Notes under the pieces: generated by a model
Seen by the model: only the letters and a program-made list of their open reading frames with translations
Databases searched by the model: none
What the model was told of the DNA's origin: nothing
Position numbers and translations under genes: made by a program
In this document: piece after piece, positions 5,795 to 12,483 of the stretch
Layout of the letters: every line of letters begins with the position of its first letter
How positions within the stretch are numbered: position 1 is the first letter of the stretch
Source of the DNA: a virus
Length of the DNA stretch: 27,434 nt
Direction: 5' to 3' (one strand)
Virus record (IMG/VR): IMGVR_UViG_3300025889_000768
Span: 1 to 27,434 of that record

Positions 5795-6164
5795 GCTTTT
5801 TGAGTTTGTAAAGGCAAACTTCCTAAAGGACTTGGCAATGAGCGAGTATAAATACTCGCGCTATGATTGCTATTCTTTGATGTATGGTATGGATATAGAA
5901 CTCAAGTGCCGGAGGGCGCACTACGACAATCTGATCATTGAGAGGGACAAGCACGATGCCCTCCTTGAGAGGAGCATTAAATTCGGAACAAGAGCCGTTT
6001 ACATCAACTCCACCCCCATAGGCGTATGGGCATTCTACATCAGCCGTATCCGCATAGATTGGGAGGAACGCCTCCTACCACGCAACACCGATTTCGGAGA
6101 CCGTAGGGACATCCCCAAGATGGTAGGTTATTTAAATATCAAAGACGGAACTAAACTTTTATGA
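5763..6164 (+). CDS. PD-(D/E)XK nuclease-like protein
   Basis: 133 aa, starting at ATG 5763 inside the end of the previous gene (32-nt overlap). YSRYDCYSLMYGMDIELKCR gives Asp35, then Glu46-x-Lys48, the D-xn-(E)xK core of PD-(D/E)XK nucleases. Tyr and Glu residues in YDNLIIERDKHDALLE fit the following helix, and RAVYINSTPIGVWAFYI a closing strand pair. The substrate is unknown; such small proteins can be phage recombination or packaging nucleases, or act on host DNA. First of three PD-(D/E)XK-type genes within 2.1 kb. Confidence 0.55.
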   Translation: MQYSIPTKESELFEFVKANFLKDLAMSEYKYSRYDCYSLMYGMDIELKCRRAHYDNLIIERDKHDALLERSIKFGTRAVYINSTPIGVWAFYISRIRIDWEERLLPRNTDFGDRRDIPKMVGYLNIKDGTKLL

Positions 6165-6165
6165 T

Positions 6166-6300
6166 ATGCCTATCCCTGAACCCACCCCCGCAGAAACCCA
6201 AGTAGATTTTATGGCTCGTTGTATGCACGAACTACAAGGGGAGTTCCCCGACAAGGAGCAACGCCTTGCCGTTTGCTATGCCTCTTGGAGAGGAGAATGA
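6166..6300 (+). CDS. Small protein with EFPDKEQRLAVCYASW motif, 44 aa
   Basis: ATG 6166 lies two bases after the previous stop. The protein has a Pro-rich start (PIPEPTPAE) and a helical C-terminal half with MARCMHELQGEFPDKEQRLAVCYASW. The FPDxxQRxAVCxxxW pattern is a short element I know from ends of larger phage head proteins of Bacteroidota phages; here it is free-standing. The gene at 7856 carries a related pattern. Function unknown. Confidence 0.6.
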   Translation: MPIPEPTPAETQVDFMARCMHELQGEFPDKEQRLAVCYASWRGE

Positions 6301-6307
6301 AAAAATA

Positions 6308-6340
6308 TTTTTTTATTTGTTGAAAAGTTTATACATTAGC
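6308..6340 (+). promoter_or_regulatory. Weak candidate Bacteroidota promoter
   Basis: TACATTAGC (6332-6340) differs by one base from the common TACATTTGC form of the -7 element. At the expected -33 distance there is only a T-rich stretch (TTTT at 6308-6311); a good TTTG (6316-6319) is too close, with a 12-nt gap. It lies in the 61-nt A/T-rich gap before the small membrane protein. Listed as a possibility only. Confidence 0.25.
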
Positions 6341-6361
6341 ATAAACCAACAACAAGTAAAA

Positions 6362-6478
6362 ATGAAAAAACCAACCACACTTGAAGACTACAAAGCTTAT
6401 GCTTTTGGCTTTGCAATGCTTACCGTCTTCTTCCTCGCCCCTTTCGCCATCATTAAACTCTTGAGCTATGTGTTCTGA
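6362..6478 (+). CDS. Small single-span membrane protein, 38 aa
   Basis: ATG 6362 follows a typical A-rich Bacteroidota leader; the frame is open upstream from 6266 but overlaps the preceding gene. A polar N terminus (MKKPTTLEDYKAY) precedes one strong transmembrane helix (FGFAMLTVFFLAPFAIIKLL). It lies far from the lysis genes, so a holin role is unlikely; small early phage membrane proteins often act in exclusion or host takeover, but nothing here proves that. Confidence 0.6.
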   Translation: MKKPTTLEDYKAYAFGFAMLTVFFLAPFAIIKLLSYVF

Positions 6479-6602
6479 ATTTGGGGCGATTGATCCATAC
6501 GATGCACCTGACCGTTGCGACTATTGCTATGCGGTCTTGAATTATCACGGCATTTGTAACGACTGCGACTACGAGGACTACAATGACCTTGACCGTGATT
6601 GA
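6468..6602 (+). CDS. Small acidic zinc-ribbon-like protein, 44 aa
   Basis: Overlaps both neighbours (11 and 20 nt). Two CxxC pairs (RCDYCY and ICNDCDY), 13 residues apart first Cys to first Cys, form a typical zinc-ribbon spacing, and the C terminus is very acidic (YEDYNDLDRD). It may bind zinc and a protein partner or DNA mimic target. No family recognised. Confidence 0.6.
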   Translation: MCSEFGAIDPYDAPDRCDYCYAVLNYHGICNDCDYEDYNDLDRD

Positions 6603-7362
6603 GCTACTAAACGGAGAGATGTGGGAGCAAGAGGCTATCCTTGAAAAGATGAAGGATGACTCTTTCTACTACGGGCATCTTGGAAAGTATGCACTCTCCT
6701 CCTCTGCTTGTAAGCAGATACTGGACTCACCCAAGAAGTATAGCTACATCACCAAGTATGGTCAGCAAGAAACGGACTCCCTAAACATCGGAAGACTCGT
6801 ACACCTAATGGCATTAGAGCCTCACCGTATGGAGGAGATAAATGTAGTGGAGGTACAGTCAAGGGTCACCAAGACCTTTAAGGAAGCCCCGGAGGGATCA
6901 ATCACCCGTAAGGAGTACAACGAGGCATCGCGCATAGCCGATGCTCTACTACGCAACGAGAGGGCTTTATCTTTCTTTGAGGGGTGTGAGTTTGAAGTAC
7001 CCGCCATTGGGATGTTGGGGGACTTACCCTTCCGCGCCAAAGCGGATATGTACGACCCTGATCAAAAGTTCATTTGCGATCTCAAGACAACCGCAGACCT
7101 CAAGGGCTTTGAGATATCCGCCAAGAAATACTCCTACGATCTACAAGCAGCCATCTACTGCCAACTCTTTGGCGTAAGCCCGGAGAGGTTTATTTTCATC
7201 GCCATTGACAAAGGCTCATTGGATGTGGGCATCTACACCATCACGCCCTCGTTTGTAGAACGGGGCGCGAAGAAGCTGCAAGAGGCGATTTCCCTTTACA
7301 AACGATTCTTCATAGAAGGAGAAGACATTGACTCATACACTATAATCGGACAACTGGAATGA
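6583..7362 (+). CDS. RecB/RecE-like PD-(D/E)XK exonuclease (DUF3799-like)
   Basis: 259 aa. Motifs in order: IGRLVHLMALEP with His74, Glu138, Asp155 in RAKADMYD, Asp166-Leu-Lys168 in CDLKTT, and YDLQAAIYC, whose Gln/Tyr pair is the RecB-type nuclease motif QxxxY. This is the arrangement of RecE, Cas4 and related 5'-3' exonucleases. In a phage it would resect DNA ends for recombination, probably with the SSB-like protein and the RusA-like resolvase. No separate RecT-like annealase was recognised. ATG 6583 lies inside the previous gene; the stop overlaps the next start. Confidence 0.8.
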   Translation: MTLTVIELLNGEMWEQEAILEKMKDDSFYYGHLGKYALSSSACKQILDSPKKYSYITKYGQQETDSLNIGRLVHLMALEPHRMEEINVVEVQSRVTKTFKEAPEGSITRKEYNEASRIADALLRNERALSFFEGCEFEVPAIGMLGDLPFRAKADMYDPDQKFICDLKTTADLKGFEISAKKYSYDLQAAIYCQLFGVSPERFIFIAIDKGSLDVGIYTITPSFVERGAKKLQEAISLYKRFFIEGEDIDSYTIIGQLE

Positions 7363-7859
7363 TACGTCTATCTATACCGTCAGAGCTAAAAACGCTATGC
7401 TGGGACTACGTTCAGAATAATAATATGGGAAACCGTTTTGATTTTAACGGGAACAAGGAACAACAGTATTTAGGCTTGATAGGTGAGAATATGGTTCGCA
7501 AGTATTATAATATGCCATATTCTTTCTCGGAAGGTTTTGATGGCGGTCACGACATAATACTTAACGGATATAAAATTGATGTCAAAACGATGGGTAGGAC
7601 GGTTGACCCACAACCGCACTACGCAAATAATTTCGTTGCCTATCAAAAAGAACTTGATTGTGATATCCTATACTTCACCTCCATAAATAAAAAAACCTCT
7701 ACAATCTTTTTTTGTGGCTGGACTTGGAAAAATGATTTTCTAAATGAAGCCCTATACTTTGAGCAAGATGCGATTCGGCATAGGGATGACGGAACAAATT
7801 TTAAAATACTTGCTCCTCTATATGAGATCAGCAACAAAAATTTAAATGAAATAAAATGA
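7359..7859 (+). CDS. PD-(D/E)XK endonuclease-like protein, A/T-rich
   Basis: 166 aa. GLIGENMVRKYYN supplies Glu43, GGHDIIL Asp65 and KIDVKTM Asp74-x-Lys76, a complete restriction-endonuclease-fold active site. A hydrophobic strand (DCDILYFTSI) and FFCGWTW complete the core. The coding sequence is clearly richer in A/T than its neighbours (AAA, AAT, TTT, ATA codons dominate), suggesting recent transfer. It could be a homing or interference nuclease, or one that degrades host DNA. Coupled by ATGA to the genes on both sides. Confidence 0.72.
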   Translation: MIRLSIPSELKTLCWDYVQNNNMGNRFDFNGNKEQQYLGLIGENMVRKYYNMPYSFSEGFDGGHDIILNGYKIDVKTMGRTVDPQPHYANNFVAYQKELDCDILYFTSINKKTSTIFFCGWTWKNDFLNEALYFEQDAIRHRDDGTNFKILAPLYEISNKNLNEIK

Positions 7860-7981
7860 AAGATCAATTTATGCGGATTGCTCTTGCGCGTTTACGCAAG
7901 GACTATCCATTCTACCCCCAGCGTATAGCGGTAGCTGCCAATATGTACCGCAGATGGCTTGACCGTCAGATAGCCCAATAA
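7856..7981 (+). CDS. Small basic protein, 41 aa, with QRIAVAANMYRRW motif
   Basis: ATGA overlap with the A/T-rich nuclease. One amphipathic basic helix pair: FMRIALARLRKDYPFYPQRIAVAANMYRRWL. The YPxxxQRxAVxxxxxxxW pattern resembles the FPDxxQRxAVCxxxW of the protein at 6166, without its cysteines. Function unknown. A G-rich and C-rich inverted repeat follows the stop. Confidence 0.55.
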   Translation: MKDQFMRIALARLRKDYPFYPQRIAVAANMYRRWLDRQIAQ

Positions 7982-7987
7982 AGGGGA

Positions 7988-8036
7988 GGAGGGGGTTTTG
8001 TTTATTATTGGTTTTGGTTTTTCTGCTGCCCCCTCC
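7988..8036 (+). other. Long-loop inverted repeat after 7981
   Basis: GGAGGGGG (7988-7995) is the exact reverse complement of CCCCCTCC (8029-8036), with a 33-nt T-rich loop. No T tract follows, so standard intrinsic termination is not supported. It may protect the 3' end of the early mRNA or act as a weak terminator. Confidence 0.5.
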
Positions 8037-8045
8037 AAACCTTTT

Positions 8046-8082
8046 CAAAGTGTAAGATAAAAGCATCACAAAGTGTAAAATA
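8046..8082. repeat. Two direct repeats CAAAGTGTAARATA, 23 bp apart
   Basis: CAAAGTGTAAGATA (8046-8059) and CAAAGTGTAAAATA (8069-8082) differ at one position. Their 23-bp spacing is about two helical turns, so a dimeric protein could bind both on one face. They lie in the 125-bp gap before the gene at 8107 and may be an operator or the promoter for the block leading into terminase. Confidence 0.55.
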
Positions 8083-8106
8083 GAAAACCTTTAACACCAA
8101 AGAGAA

Positions 8107-8262
8107 ATGAGCTACGTTGTTGTATACGATAAATTCCTTGAGGATAGTACTTGGCTACTAAACGCCCGGAAGCACTTCCCTACCCACCGAGAGGCAATCA
8201 CCTTCGCAAGAGATTGTGAACACTCCGCATACACCGCTAACGTAAAAATGTATGAACTATGA
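8107..8262 (+). CDS. Unknown 51-aa protein
   Basis: First gene after the 125-bp gap, with an A-rich leader (AAAGAGAA). Short strands and one helix are likely (SYVVVYDKFLEDS, then THREAITFARDCEHS, then NVKMYEL), giving a small alpha/beta fold. ATGA overlap with the following gene. Not recognised. Confidence 0.6.
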   Translation: MSYVVVYDKFLEDSTWLLNARKHFPTHREAITFARDCEHSAYTANVKMYEL

Positions 8263-8411
8263 GCATTGAAACCTTTAAGTATGTAGGTAGCGTTCATCTG
8301 CTACCCCACATCTCCATCACCTACGACTCTCGCATCTGCGATGGGTCTATCAACATCGGATGGCTATGGTGGGGCATTAGCTTTGTAAGCAAGAACGGGA
8401 TGCACCTATGA
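8259..8411 (+). CDS. Unknown 50-aa Trp-rich protein
   Basis: Linked by ATGA overlaps to the genes on both sides. Mostly beta-like residues with an aromatic segment (NIGWLWWGISFVS) that could be a membrane or interface element. No family recognised. Confidence 0.55.
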   Translation: MSIETFKYVGSVHLLPHISITYDSRICDGSINIGWLWWGISFVSKNGMHL

Positions 8412-8662
8412 AGAAACACACCAAAGTATATTTGCAAGGGATGGGGTACGACACTACCGACTGGATACCTTGCGAGGTGTGTAGCAAAACGGCAGTAGAC
8501 ATCCACCACATAGAGGCAAGAGGGATGGGTGGATCAGGAGAGCGAGATACGATAGAAAACCTAATGGCTCTATGTAGGGATTGCCATACCCGATACGGAG
8601 ACGTAAAGCACCACAAGGAGTGGTTGCAAGACATCCACGAAAGAAAGTTATTTAAGAGATGA
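8408..8662 (+). CDS. HNH endonuclease
   Basis: 84 aa. Zinc knuckle Cys22-x2-Cys25 and Cys56-x2-Cys59 frame the HNH core His33-His34, Asn51 and His60 (IHHIEARGMGGSG, then ENLMALCRDCHTRYG). Small HNH proteins near the terminase genes assist cleavage of packaged DNA in several phages (for example HK97 gp74), and its place just before the methyltransferase and terminase fits that. A free-standing homing nuclease is the alternative. The gene end carries an AGTTATTTAA motif. Confidence 0.88.
   Translation: MKKHTKVYLQGMGYDTTDWIPCEVCSKTAVDIHHIEARGMGGSGERDTIENLMALCRDCHTRYGDVKHHKEWLQDIHERKLFKR
8646..8655 (+). promoter_or_regulatory. AGTTATTTAA motif, copy 1
   Basis: AGTTATTTAA ending 3 nt before ATG 8659 of the methyltransferase gene, inside the last codons of the HNH gene. 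Core identical to the copies at 11273, 16329, 21577 and 24274. Candidate phage promoter or translation element. Confidence 0.35.
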
Positions 8663-9798
8663 AAGTAGATATCAAAAAGGTTATACCAAACCCCAGTAAC
8701 CCACGCATCATCAAGGATGATAAATTCAAGAAGCTGGTGAACTCCATAAAGGAGTTCCCTCAAATGCTTGAGCTACGTCCTATTGTAGTGGATAGCAATA
8801 TGGTAGTGCTTGGAGGGAATATGCGCCTTAAGGCATCTATTGCTGCTGGACTTCAAGAGGTGGATATCCTCATTGCTGATCAACTGACGGAGGAGCAGAA
8901 AGCCGAGTTTATCATCAAAGACAATGTGGGCTTTGGTGAGTGGGATTGGGATTTACTTGCTAACGAATGGGATGTAGATGCTTTAACGGAATGGGGATTG
9001 GAATTACCTTTTGATACTACGCCCGTATTGGAAGCGGAGGAAGATGACTATGAAATGCCGAGCGAGATACAAACCAATATCGTACTTGGTGATTTAATAG
9101 AGATAGGCCAACACCGATTGATATGTGGGGATAGTTCTGATTCCGACCTGATAGAAAAAGTCCTAAACGGACAAACAATAGACCTATTACTTACAGACCC
9201 TCCTTATGGTATTGACTATGGTAGTCAATTAGTAAATGGAGATGAGTATTCCGAAAAAACCAACAAGCACGGATGGAGAAACTTTGGTTCTCCTGATTGG
9301 GATAAAAAACGACCTGAAGAATCTCATCTGATTTATTTAACTCAAATAAGCGAAAATCAAATTATTTGGGGTGGTAATTACTTCACTGATTTTCTTCCGC
9401 CAAGTATGGGATGGCTTATTTGGGATAAAGGTCAAAGAGGATTTTCTCTTGCAGATGGGGAGATGGCTTGGACTTCTTTTAATAATGCACTACGAATTAA
9501 AGAATACGCTCGTGCTTTAGCAAATAGAGAAGAAAAGAATCACCCGACTCAAAAGCCCATTGAAATAATTAAATGGTGCTTTGAATATGCTGACCGACAC
9601 TCAAAGTCAAAAAACGAATTGACATTTGATGCATTTCTCGGAAGCGGCTCTACAATGGTAGCAGCACACCAACTCAACCGCAAGTGCTATGGTATGGAAC
9701 TTGACCCCAAGTACTGCCAAGTGATTGTAGACCGAATGCAGAAACTTGACCCAACGCTTGAAATCAAAATAAACGGTAAGCCGTATGGACAAAACTGA
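8659..9798 (+). CDS. ParB-like domain fused to DNA methyltransferase
   Basis: 379 aa. Residues 1-95 are a ParB/Srx-like domain (PNPSNPR, then VVLGGNMRLKASIAAG with the GxxRxxA motif). The rest is an N6-adenine or N4-cytosine methyltransferase: DPPYG at 180-184 precedes DAFLGSGST (324-332, the SAM-binding FxGxG), the beta-class order, with the target-recognition part between. It should methylate phage DNA, guarding against restriction or marking it for its own nucleases. DNA for residues about 175-320 is richer in A/T than the two ends, suggesting exchange of the target-recognition region. Confidence 0.88.
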   Translation: MKVDIKKVIPNPSNPRIIKDDKFKKLVNSIKEFPQMLELRPIVVDSNMVVLGGNMRLKASIAAGLQEVDILIADQLTEEQKAEFIIKDNVGFGEWDWDLLANEWDVDALTEWGLELPFDTTPVLEAEEDDYEMPSEIQTNIVLGDLIEIGQHRLICGDSSDSDLIEKVLNGQTIDLLLTDPPYGIDYGSQLVNGDEYSEKTNKHGWRNFGSPDWDKKRPEESHLIYLTQISENQIIWGGNYFTDFLPPSMGWLIWDKGQRGFSLADGEMAWTSFNNALRIKEYARALANREEKNHPTQKPIEIIKWCFEYADRHSKSKNELTFDAFLGSGSTMVAAHQLNRKCYGMELDPKYCQVIVDRMQKLDPTLEIKINGKPYGQN

Positions 9799-10123
9799 AC
9801 AACATAAAAAGGCAATGCTTGATGCTCTGGAGAAATCTTTGGGCGTTGTAACTGCCGCTTGTAAGGCGGTAGGTATTGGGCGCACTACGCACTACCTATG
9901 GATGCAAGAGGATGCCGAATACAAAAAGGCCGTAGAGGACTTAAACGATGTGGCTATTGACTTCGCAGAAAGTCAACTGCATAAGCAAATTAAAGACGGC
10001 AATTCCACCGCGACAATCTTCTACCTAAAAACAAAGGGTAAGAAGCGAGGTTATGTAGAACGCCAAGAGATAGAAGCTACCGGAGGTAAGATGTTCCAAA
10101 TAGAGATTCTTGGCGAAGATTGA
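9785..10123 (+). CDS. terS: Terminase small subunit
   Basis: 112 aa. An N-terminal helix-turn-helix (SLGVVTAACKAVGIGRTTHYLWM, residues about 18-40) is typical of TerS DNA-recognition domains, followed by an oligomerisation helix (VEDLNDVAIDFAESQLHKQI) and a tail GKKRGYVERQ. TerS binds the packaging site and regulates TerL. It overlaps the methyltransferase by 14 nt and TerL by 14 nt. Confidence 0.88.
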   Translation: MDKTEQHKKAMLDALEKSLGVVTAACKAVGIGRTTHYLWMQEDAEYKKAVEDLNDVAIDFAESQLHKQIKDGNSTATIFYLKTKGKKRGYVERQEIEATGGKMFQIEILGED

Positions 10124-11264
10124 AACCAATAAGGTATTCGGACACCTACTGCGCTCGGATAAGAAAATCATCGTAGAGCAAGGTGGTACTCGTAGTGGTA
10201 AGACCTACAATATCTTGCTATGGATCATCTTTAAGTATACCGAGCAAGAGACGGACAAAACCATAACCATCTGCCGTAAGACCTTCCCCTCCCTCCGGGC
10301 ATCGGTAATGAGGGACTTCTTTGATATATTAAGAATACACGACCTCTACATAGAGGAACACCACAACAAGTCCAACCACGAATACTACCTCAACGGAAAC
10401 CTCATTGAGTTTATCTCGCTTGATCAGCCTCAAAAGATTCGCGGTAGAAAGCGTAACCTACTTTTCATCAACGAAGCAAACGAGCTATTTTTAGAGGACT
10501 GGCAGCAGCTCGTATTCCGCACCGATGGGCGCATCATCCTTGACTACAACCCATCCGATTCCTTCCATTGGATCTACGATAGGGTGATACCCCGCGATGA
10601 CTGCGACTTCTTTCAAACAACCTATAAAGACAATCACTTTCTTGATCCAAGCATCAGGGAGGAGATTGAGAGGCTACGAGATACCGATGAGGACTACTGG
10701 CGTATCTATGGCTTGGGTGAGCGCGGTATGTCCCGCGCCACCATCTTCCAATTCCAAATAGCCGATGAGCCAAAGGGCAACCTCGTTTCGATGGGTCTTG
10801 ACTTCGGATTCACCAATGACCCTACCTCATTGGTCAAGGTCTACAAGGACGGTGATGACCTATACATCCAAGAGCTGCTCTACCATACCAACCTCACCAA
10901 CCAAGACATTAGCGACAAGTTCAGGGAGTTTGGCCTCACGCGGTATGATGAGATATGGGCAGATAGCGCAGAGCCAAAGAGCATTGAGGAACTGCATCGT
11001 ATGGGATGGAATGTAAAGCCCACCGCAAAGGGGGCTGACTCCGTAATGGCTGGGATAGACATCCTCAAGCGTCACCGCATCCACGTTGTTAAGGACTCTC
11101 TAAATGCTATCAAGGAATTCCAAAACTACAAGTGGCAAGAGGACAAGAACGGCAACCTTCTCAACCGCCCAATAGACGCATTCAATCACGCTATTGATGC
11201 CACGCGATACGCTACCTTTAACCGACTCTCCCGCCCTAACTACGGGCGGTATGCGATACGCTAA
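10110..11264 (+). CDS. terL: Terminase large subunit
   Basis: 384 aa, Terminase_3-type packaging motor. Walker A is G25-GTRSGK-T32; Walker B is LLFINEAN (117-124), with Glu122 catalytic; a Q-loop-like SLDQPQKIRGRKRN precedes it. The C-terminal RNase H-like nuclease shows GLDFGFTNDPTS (about 229-240) and the last Asp in DAFNHAIDATRY. Start: the only codon that gives a complete N terminus and couples to TerS is TTG 10110 (no ATG in frame before Walker A), an unusual start for this genome. It cuts concatemers or circles and drives DNA into proheads. Confidence 0.95.
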   Translation: MAKIETNKVFGHLLRSDKKIIVEQGGTRSGKTYNILLWIIFKYTEQETDKTITICRKTFPSLRASVMRDFFDILRIHDLYIEEHHNKSNHEYYLNGNLIEFISLDQPQKIRGRKRNLLFINEANELFLEDWQQLVFRTDGRIILDYNPSDSFHWIYDRVIPRDDCDFFQTTYKDNHFLDPSIREEIERLRDTDEDYWRIYGLGERGMSRATIFQFQIADEPKGNLVSMGLDFGFTNDPTSLVKVYKDGDDLYIQELLYHTNLTNQDISDKFREFGLTRYDEIWADSAEPKSIEELHRMGWNVKPTAKGADSVMAGIDILKRHRIHVVKDSLNAIKEFQNYKWQEDKNGNLLNRPIDAFNHAIDATRYATFNRLSRPNYGRYAIR

Positions 11265-11272
11265 CCCAAAAA

Positions 11273-11282
11273 AGTTATTTAA
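11273..11282 (+). promoter_or_regulatory. AGTTATTTAA motif, copy 2
   Basis: AGTTATTTAA (then GTAGAG) six bases before ATG 11289, in the 24-nt gap between terminase and the tail module. First of the copies that open a block of structural genes. Candidate late promoter or translation element. Confidence 0.45.
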
Positions 11283-11288
11283 GTAGAG

Positions 11289-11957
11289 ATGAATATCATA
11301 GTACCCAACCGCCTTGATGAGATCACCCTTGGTCAGTATCAACGCTTCCAAAAATTGGAAGGCGATGAGGACTTCTTGGGGCGTAAGATGGTAGAGATTT
11401 TCTGCGGTATAAAGATGGATGTCATCAAAAAGATGAAGGTGTCCTCCATCACCAAGATAAACGAGACCCTCCTCAAGGCGTTCTCCAAACGCCCGGAGTT
11501 CCAATCCACCTTCAAGATGGATGGTGTGGAGTACGGCTTTATCTCTAACCTTGATGAGATCACCTTCGGTGAGCTTCACGACATTGAGACCACCATCACG
11601 GACTGGCAACGGATGAACGAAACGATGGCGGTGCTATACCGCCCTATCGTGCAAAAGATGGGTAAGAGGTATCGCATTAAGGACTACGATGCGGATGCCC
11701 TACAAGCAGAGCTAATGCGTAAGATGCCTTTGAGTGCTGCAATGGGGGCTATGGTTTTTTTTTGCGATTTAGGGATGGATTTATCAAGAACTTTCCTGAC
11801 ATCTTTAGCGAAGGAGAAGCAGATCAGTTCAGCAGCGAGTCCCAGTTCTCAAGACGCTGGGGATGGTTTCCTTTATTCTACTCTCTTGCTCAAGGGGATG
11901 CTACCCGATTTGATGACGTTTCCAAACTCAACGCAGCCTTCGCACTCACCTACCTGA
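11289..11957 (+). CDS. Probable tail assembly chaperone, zero-frame product
   Basis: 222 aa as read straight through. Residues 1-158 look genuine (ITLGQYQRFQKLEGDEDF, then FGELHDIETTITDW, ending AAMGAMVFF). After T9 at 11755-11763 the zero frame becomes low-complexity and Ser/Pro-rich (SSAASPSSQDAG), while the -1 frame continues as a protein-like sequence. Tail assembly chaperones of many siphoviruses are made as a short form and a frameshifted long form (lambda G and GT). It is the first gene of the tail module, as expected. I read the zero-frame tail as either the short form's end or an artefact of an indel. Confidence 0.6.
   Translation: MNIIVPNRLDEITLGQYQRFQKLEGDEDFLGRKMVEIFCGIKMDVIKKMKVSSITKINETLLKAFSKRPEFQSTFKMDGVEYGFISNLDEITFGELHDIETTITDWQRMNETMAVLYRPIVQKMGKRYRIKDYDADALQAELMRKMPLSAAMGAMVFFCDLGMDLSRTFLTSLAKEKQISSAASPSSQDAGDGFLYSTLLLKGMLPDLMTFPNSTQPSHSPT
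11755..11763 (+). other. T9 slippery tract, probable -1 frameshift site
   Basis: GTT TTT TTT TGC in the zero frame allows re-pairing one base back on T runs; a -1 shift after codon 158 enters the frame 11762-12019. RNA polymerase slippage on the same tract would have the same effect. A homopolymer length error in the assembly is the other explanation. Confidence 0.6.
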
Positions 11958-12019
11958 CTTTTGAGAAAGACAAATTAGACACGGAAAATAAGATACTAAA
12001 GAAAAGCATTAAGCGATGA
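11762..12019 (+). CDS. Tail assembly chaperone, C-terminal part in the -1 frame
   Basis: 85 codons with no credible start of their own (first codon TTG inside the T tract). The sequence RDGFIKNFPDIFS, then WGWFPLFYSLAQGDATRFDDV, then LNAAFALTYLTFEKDK is well-formed protein, of a kind I know from the C termini of this phage protein family. Joined by a -1 shift to residues 1-158 of the upstream frame it gives a 243-aa protein. Its stop overlaps the next start (ATGA at 12016), so translation reaches the next gene from this frame. Confidence 0.7.
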   Translation: MRFRDGFIKNFPDIFSEGEADQFSSESQFSRRWGWFPLFYSLAQGDATRFDDVSKLNAAFALTYLTFEKDKLDTENKILKKSIKR

Positions 12020-12483
12020 GAAACTTCTACCTCGTATTGGAGAAAATAAAGGGAGTCCTTGAGGCTCACTCACAAGTCAATGTAGTCACCTACGGGGACA
12101 TCTTTGACGTTGACATCAACAAGCAAACCATCTTCCCCCTCTCCCATATTATGGTCAACTCCGCTACCATCGCTGGTCAAGTCATCCGCTTTAACATTTC
12201 GGTCATAGCTATGGATGTGGTGGATGAGACAAAGGAGGACATCCGAGACCAGCAAGAACCGTTCTATGGAACGAGCAACTTGCAAGACATCCTCAACACC
12301 CAACTGGCGGTATGCAATGCCGTAGTCAAGCAATTAGAGAAAGGGGACTTGCACTTTGACAAGTACCAACTGGAAGGCACTCCCCAATGCCTCCCCTTCC
12401 AAGACCGCTTTGAGAACCTCTTGGCGGGATGGAACTGCACCTTTGATGTCATCACACCCAATACCGAAATCTCTATCTGCTAA
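12016..12483 (+). CDS. Putative tail terminator / completion protein
   Basis: 155 aa. Pattern NVVTYGDIFDVDINKQTIFPLSHI, then IRFNISVIAMDVVD, then LQDILNTQLAVCNAVVKQL, then WNCTFDVITPN is known to me from flavobacterial phage tail modules. The alpha/beta layout (N-terminal helix, strands, long helix, strands) resembles tail terminator proteins such as lambda gpU. Position between the chaperone and an HK97 gp10-like gene supports this. Role is inferred. Confidence 0.5.
   Translation: MRNFYLVLEKIKGVLEAHSQVNVVTYGDIFDVDINKQTIFPLSHIMVNSATIAGQVIRFNISVIAMDVVDETKEDIRDQQEPFYGTSNLQDILNTQLAVCNAVVKQLEKGDLHFDKYQLEGTPQCLPFQDRFENLLAGWNCTFDVITPNTEISIC

Noticed and set aside
6266-6361. Upstream extension of the small membrane protein frame (TTG start)
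   Set aside because: It overlaps the 6166 gene and crosses an A/T-rich gap; ATG 6362 has a typical leader.
8427-8434. TATATTTG, a perfect -7 element inside the HNH gene
   Set aside because: No TTTG lies 19-21 nt upstream (the nearest is 41 nt away), and it falls within conserved coding sequence.
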